This document shows, piece after piece, positions 24,536-26,152 of a stretch of 26,152 nt of DNA. Each line of letters begins with the position of its first letter. The first letter of the stretch is position 1. Both the position numbers and the translations under genes were made by a program. Source of the DNA: CAYVQE01 sp964633205 (lineage in GTDB: Bacteria > Myxococcota > B64-G9); NCBI GenBank assembly GCA_964633205.1, contig CAZWFN010000088.1, forward strand, positions 1-26,152, read 5' to 3'. The notes under the pieces are model-generated. The model worked only from the letters and a program-made list of their open reading frames with translations, was not told the DNA's origin and searched no databases.

Positions 24536-25420
24536 TCAGAAGCGGATGGTCAGCCCGGCGGCGCCGGGCTCGATCCGCACTGCGGCCTCGGTCTCGGCCG
24601 CAGCGGGGCGCACCAGAAACAGCACCAGCGTGGTCACCGCAGCCGCGCCGGCGACGCCGATGCACACATCGGCGCCCAGGGCCTTGCTCTCGGCCGCGTC
24701 GGCCGCATTGCGCCAGGCATCGCTGTCGCGCGGCTCGACGCGGGCGTCGGCCGCGTCGGACAGCGCCAGCCCGCCCAGCGCGGCACCACCGGCGGCGGCC
24801 GCCACGGCCACGCCCAGGGTGACCCAGGGGGCCCAGGACCAGGTTGCCGAGCGCCGGCCGGATGCCCTGTCCGGCCCCGCCGGCCGGGCGCCGCCGCCCT
24901 GCTTGTCGGCCAGCACCGGGCCGACCACCGCGGCCAGCACCTTGCCCACCGCCTTGCGGATGCCGGCGATCAGCTCGGAGTCGTCGCGGTCCATCAGCTC
25001 GCTGGCGCGCGACAGCACCTTGGCCCGAGAGACATCCAGGATCTTGATGTTGAACACGTACTGCTCGCCCACCGCACCCAGGCTGGCGACGGCCAGCAGC
25101 TGCACGCCCAGCGCGCCGCCGATCTCGGCCAGACAGGAGTTGTCGTCGCAGGTGGAGAACATGCGTCGCGACTCCTCGTGGGCCAGCATGGACGTGATGT
25201 CCGAGGAGCCGACCACCTCCAGCTTGCCCTGTTGGTGGAACTCGTTGAGCAGCAGCTCGTTGAGGGTGCGCAGGGTGCCGTCCGGGATGTCGACGTCCTT
25301 GTGCAGCTCCATCACTGCGATCTTGTCGCCCCGTTCGACGACCTGCGCCGAGACGAAGGCCGCCGGCGACAGCATGGCGAGCATGGTGAACAGGCAGGCG
25401 AGGTCGAGGCTTGTGGCCAT
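24536..25420 (-). CDS. Exported FlgO/CsgG-like protein with two C-terminal membrane segments
   Basis: The family is only partly recognised. The 294-residue product has a signal-peptide-like N-terminus with probable cleavage after 'AFVSA' (residue 25). An alpha/beta domain follows (33-140: 'KIAVMELHKDVDIPDGTLRT', 'LLLNEFHQQGKLEVVGSSDI'), of the kind seen in FlgO and CsgG-like envelope proteins. It includes the short motif Cys91-DDNS-Cys96-'LAEIGGALGV'. A Gly/Arg/Pro-rich linker (about 173-192) leads to two hydrophobic segments (198-220 and 248-270) separated by an Asp/Arg-rich loop. Proteins with this layout are common in myxobacteria-like genomes. AGGAGGAG precedes ATG 25420, giving an excellent start. 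The next gene follows after 15 bp, so the two probably form an operon. Confidence 0.8.
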   Translation of the reverse strand: MATSLDLACLFTMLAMLSPAAFVSAQVVERGDKIAVMELHKDVDIPDGTLRTLNELLLNEFHQQGKLEVVGSSDITSMLAHEESRRMFSTCDDNSCLAEIGGALGVQLLAVASLGAVGEQYVFNIKILDVSRAKVLSRASELMDRDDSELIAGIRKAVGKVLAAVVGPVLADKQGGGARPAGPDRASGRRSATWSWAPWVTLGVAVAAAAGGAALGGLALSDAADARVEPRDSDAWRNAADAAESKALGADVCIGVAGAAAVTTLVLFLVRPAAAETEAAVRIEPGAAGLTIRF

Positions 25421-25449
25421 GGCGGGCTCCTCCTGTGGGTCATCGCATC

Positions 25450-25478
25450 AGGATAGAGCAGCAGGCCCGCCCCTTCAA
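25450..25478 (-). promoter_or_regulatory. Candidate promoter for the FlgO/CsgG-like gene
   Basis: On the minus strand TTGAAG (25473-25478) and TATCCT (25450-25455) are separated by 17 bases, each a 4/6 match to the sigma-70 consensus. They lie about 30 bp upstream of the strong ribosome-binding site of the gene starting at 25420. Confidence 0.4.
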
Positions 25479-25572
25479 TTCAAAGGACGAAAGCGGCTGC
25501 GCGGCTTTGCCGGGGGTTGCCGGTTGCCGCGCCCCCAGCGGGTGCGGGCGCGCGAGCCGCTGCTGGAGGCCG

Positions 25573-25950
25573 TTATTGCAGCAGGTGCTGGGCGCGCAGC
25601 TGCTCGAACAGCTCGGCGCGCTTGCGCGCGCCCACGTAGCGCCGGATGCGTTCGGCGTCGCTCGACTCCAGCATGGTGAACTCGATGGCGGTGGCCTGCT
25701 TGAAGCGGTCGGTCCGGTCGTAGACCACCCGACCCAGCGCGCGCACCGGCTGCTCGTCGCCGGGCAGGCAGAACTCCAGGGTGACCTCGGCGCTGTCGCG
25801 GTCGGCTCCGGCCATGGGCATCACGTAGTGGACGCCGCGCTCGGAGATGTCGATCGTCTTGGCCAGCAAGCGGGCGGTGCGGCTCTCCTCGTTGAGGAAC
25901 ACGTTCATATCGGCGCGCAGGAACTCTCGTCTTTCGGTCGTCGGCTGCAT
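25573..25950 (-). CDS. PilZ domain protein (probable cyclic-di-GMP receptor)
   Basis: PilZ domains bind cyclic-di-GMP and relay the signal to motility, exopolysaccharide or transcription machinery. This 125-residue protein is essentially one PilZ domain. It has the ligand motif R-x3-R in 'ERREFLRADMNV' (about residues 7-12) and D-x-S-x-x-G in 'TIDISERGVHYVM' (about 34-39), followed by the beta-barrel 'GRVVYDRTDRFKQATAIEFT'. A short helical tail ends 'LRAQHLLQ'. Both key motifs are intact, so binding is likely. GAGGAGGG precedes ATG 25950. A good promoter with two repeated elements lies upstream. The partner cannot be inferred from the neighbours. Confidence 0.93.
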   Translation of the reverse strand: MQPTTERREFLRADMNVFLNEESRTARLLAKTIDISERGVHYVMPMAGADRDSAEVTLEFCLPGDEQPVRALGRVVYDRTDRFKQATAIEFTMLESSDAERIRRYVGARKRAELFEQLRAQHLLQ

Positions 25951-25982
25951 GGGACCCTCCTCGGCCGCTGGGGATTGTATTG

Positions 25983-26012
25983 CCTACATGTGTCATTCTA
26001 TCCTACATGTAG
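25983..26012. repeat. Paired CCTACATGT elements in the pilZ promoter
   Basis: CCTACATGT occurs at 25983-25991 and again at 26002-26010, 19 bp apart. The second copy is part of a perfect 10-bp palindrome, CTACATGTAG (26003-26012). One copy lies in the promoter spacer and the other near the expected transcription start, an arrangement typical of operators for a dimeric regulator. Confidence 0.5.
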
Positions 26013-26022
26013 CAGGTGTCAA
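25995..26022 (-). promoter_or_regulatory. Sigma-70-type promoter for the pilZ gene
   Basis: On the minus strand a perfect TTGACA (26017-26022) and TAGAAT (25995-26000, 5/6) are separated by 16 bases, about 45 bp upstream of the pilZ ATG. This is the best promoter match in the window. Confidence 0.6.
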
Positions 26023-26123
26023 GAAAATGGCCCCGGTTTTCGAGCCCGCAGACCACAGCCCATGCCAGAGCGATCCGCGCTGTAAAGGTTTCTGATCGAG
26101 CTGAGCGGTCAGCCAACAGTCAC

Positions 26124-26152
26124 CTCCCCCCGCGCGGCACGCGCGGGGGGAG
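26124..26152 (+). terminator. Perfect 12-bp GC hairpin, probable intrinsic terminator
   Basis: CTCCCCCCGCGC (26124-26135) and its exact complement (26141-26152) enclose a five-base loop, GGCAC. There is no A-run on the upstream side, so the minus strand lacks a T-tract. If this is an intrinsic terminator it acts on plus-strand transcripts, with the T-tract just beyond the window edge, which I cannot see. Confidence 0.6.

Noticed and set aside
22580..25456. 958-codon plus-strand open frame opposite the Cys-rich and FlgO-like genes
   Set aside because: It spans two well-supported minus-strand genes and their spacer, is a composition-driven Val/Ala/Gly-rich shadow, and has no recognisable domain.
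25500..25545. GGGGG...CCCCC stem between pilZ and the FlgO-like gene, considered as a terminator
   Set aside because: Only about five pairs around a long loop and no T-tract; also fits ordinary GC-rich sequence.
26041..26110. Possible tRNA (a GGTTTTCGAGCCC stretch resembles a T-arm)
   Set aside because: No acceptor, D or anticodon stems can be paired around it.

Overview
This window is a chromosomal replication-origin neighbourhood from a GC-rich bacterium (roughly two thirds G+C by eye). The core is the classic gyrA/gyrB-recF-dnaN-dnaA // rpmH-rnpA-yidD-yidC-jag-mnmG-rsmG-parA-parB block. The accessory genes point to a myxobacterium-like or other 'deltaproteobacterial' lineage. They are a bactofilin next to parAB, a secreted protein with Cys-rich 'DVDCGG' repeats and thrombospondin type 3 repeats, a secreted FlgO/CsgG-like protein, an M49 peptidase lipoprotein and a PilZ protein. 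That placement is inference, not a measured phylogeny. A run of 10 Ns inside gyrB shows this is a scaffolded draft assembly.

Layout. Bases 1-4084 (minus): 5' part of gyrA, a FabH-like ketoacyl-ACP synthase III, and gyrB. Bases 4336-5505 (plus): nagA, convergent with a sodium:solute symporter (5507-7243, minus). The symporter start overlaps the stop of recF (7240-8346). dnaN (8356-9483) and dnaA (9745-11109) follow on the minus strand. The non-coding stretches on both sides of dnaA carry DnaA-box-like sites. The larger one (11110-11534) also has an AT-rich tract and is the best oriC candidate, because transcription diverges from it. To its right, rpmH, rnpA, yidD, yidC, jag, a 71-residue unknown protein, mnmG and rsmG run on the plus strand. 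They are followed by a five-gene segregation cluster: parA, parB, bactofilin, a tandem zinc-knuckle protein and an M49 peptidase lipoprotein. The right end (minus strand) has a Cys-rich multidomain secreted protein, a FlgO/CsgG-like protein and a PilZ protein. Two overlapping-operator-like repeats sit in the PilZ promoter, and a perfect 12-bp hairpin closes the window.

How it fits together. DnaA, DnaN, RecF and gyrase initiate and sustain replication from oriC. RnpA, YidD, YidC and Jag/KhpB serve RNA processing and membrane-protein insertion. MnmG and RsmG modify tRNA and 16S rRNA. ParA and ParB act on two parS sites that bracket mnmG, one of them a perfect 16-bp palindrome. The bactofilin, zinc-knuckle protein and M49 lipoprotein appear to be co-transcribed with parAB, which is the most interesting candidate system here. 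Other notable points are an rnpA whose only plausible start codons lie inside rpmH, absence of mnmE from its usual slot, and an alanine at the quinolone-determining serine of GyrA.
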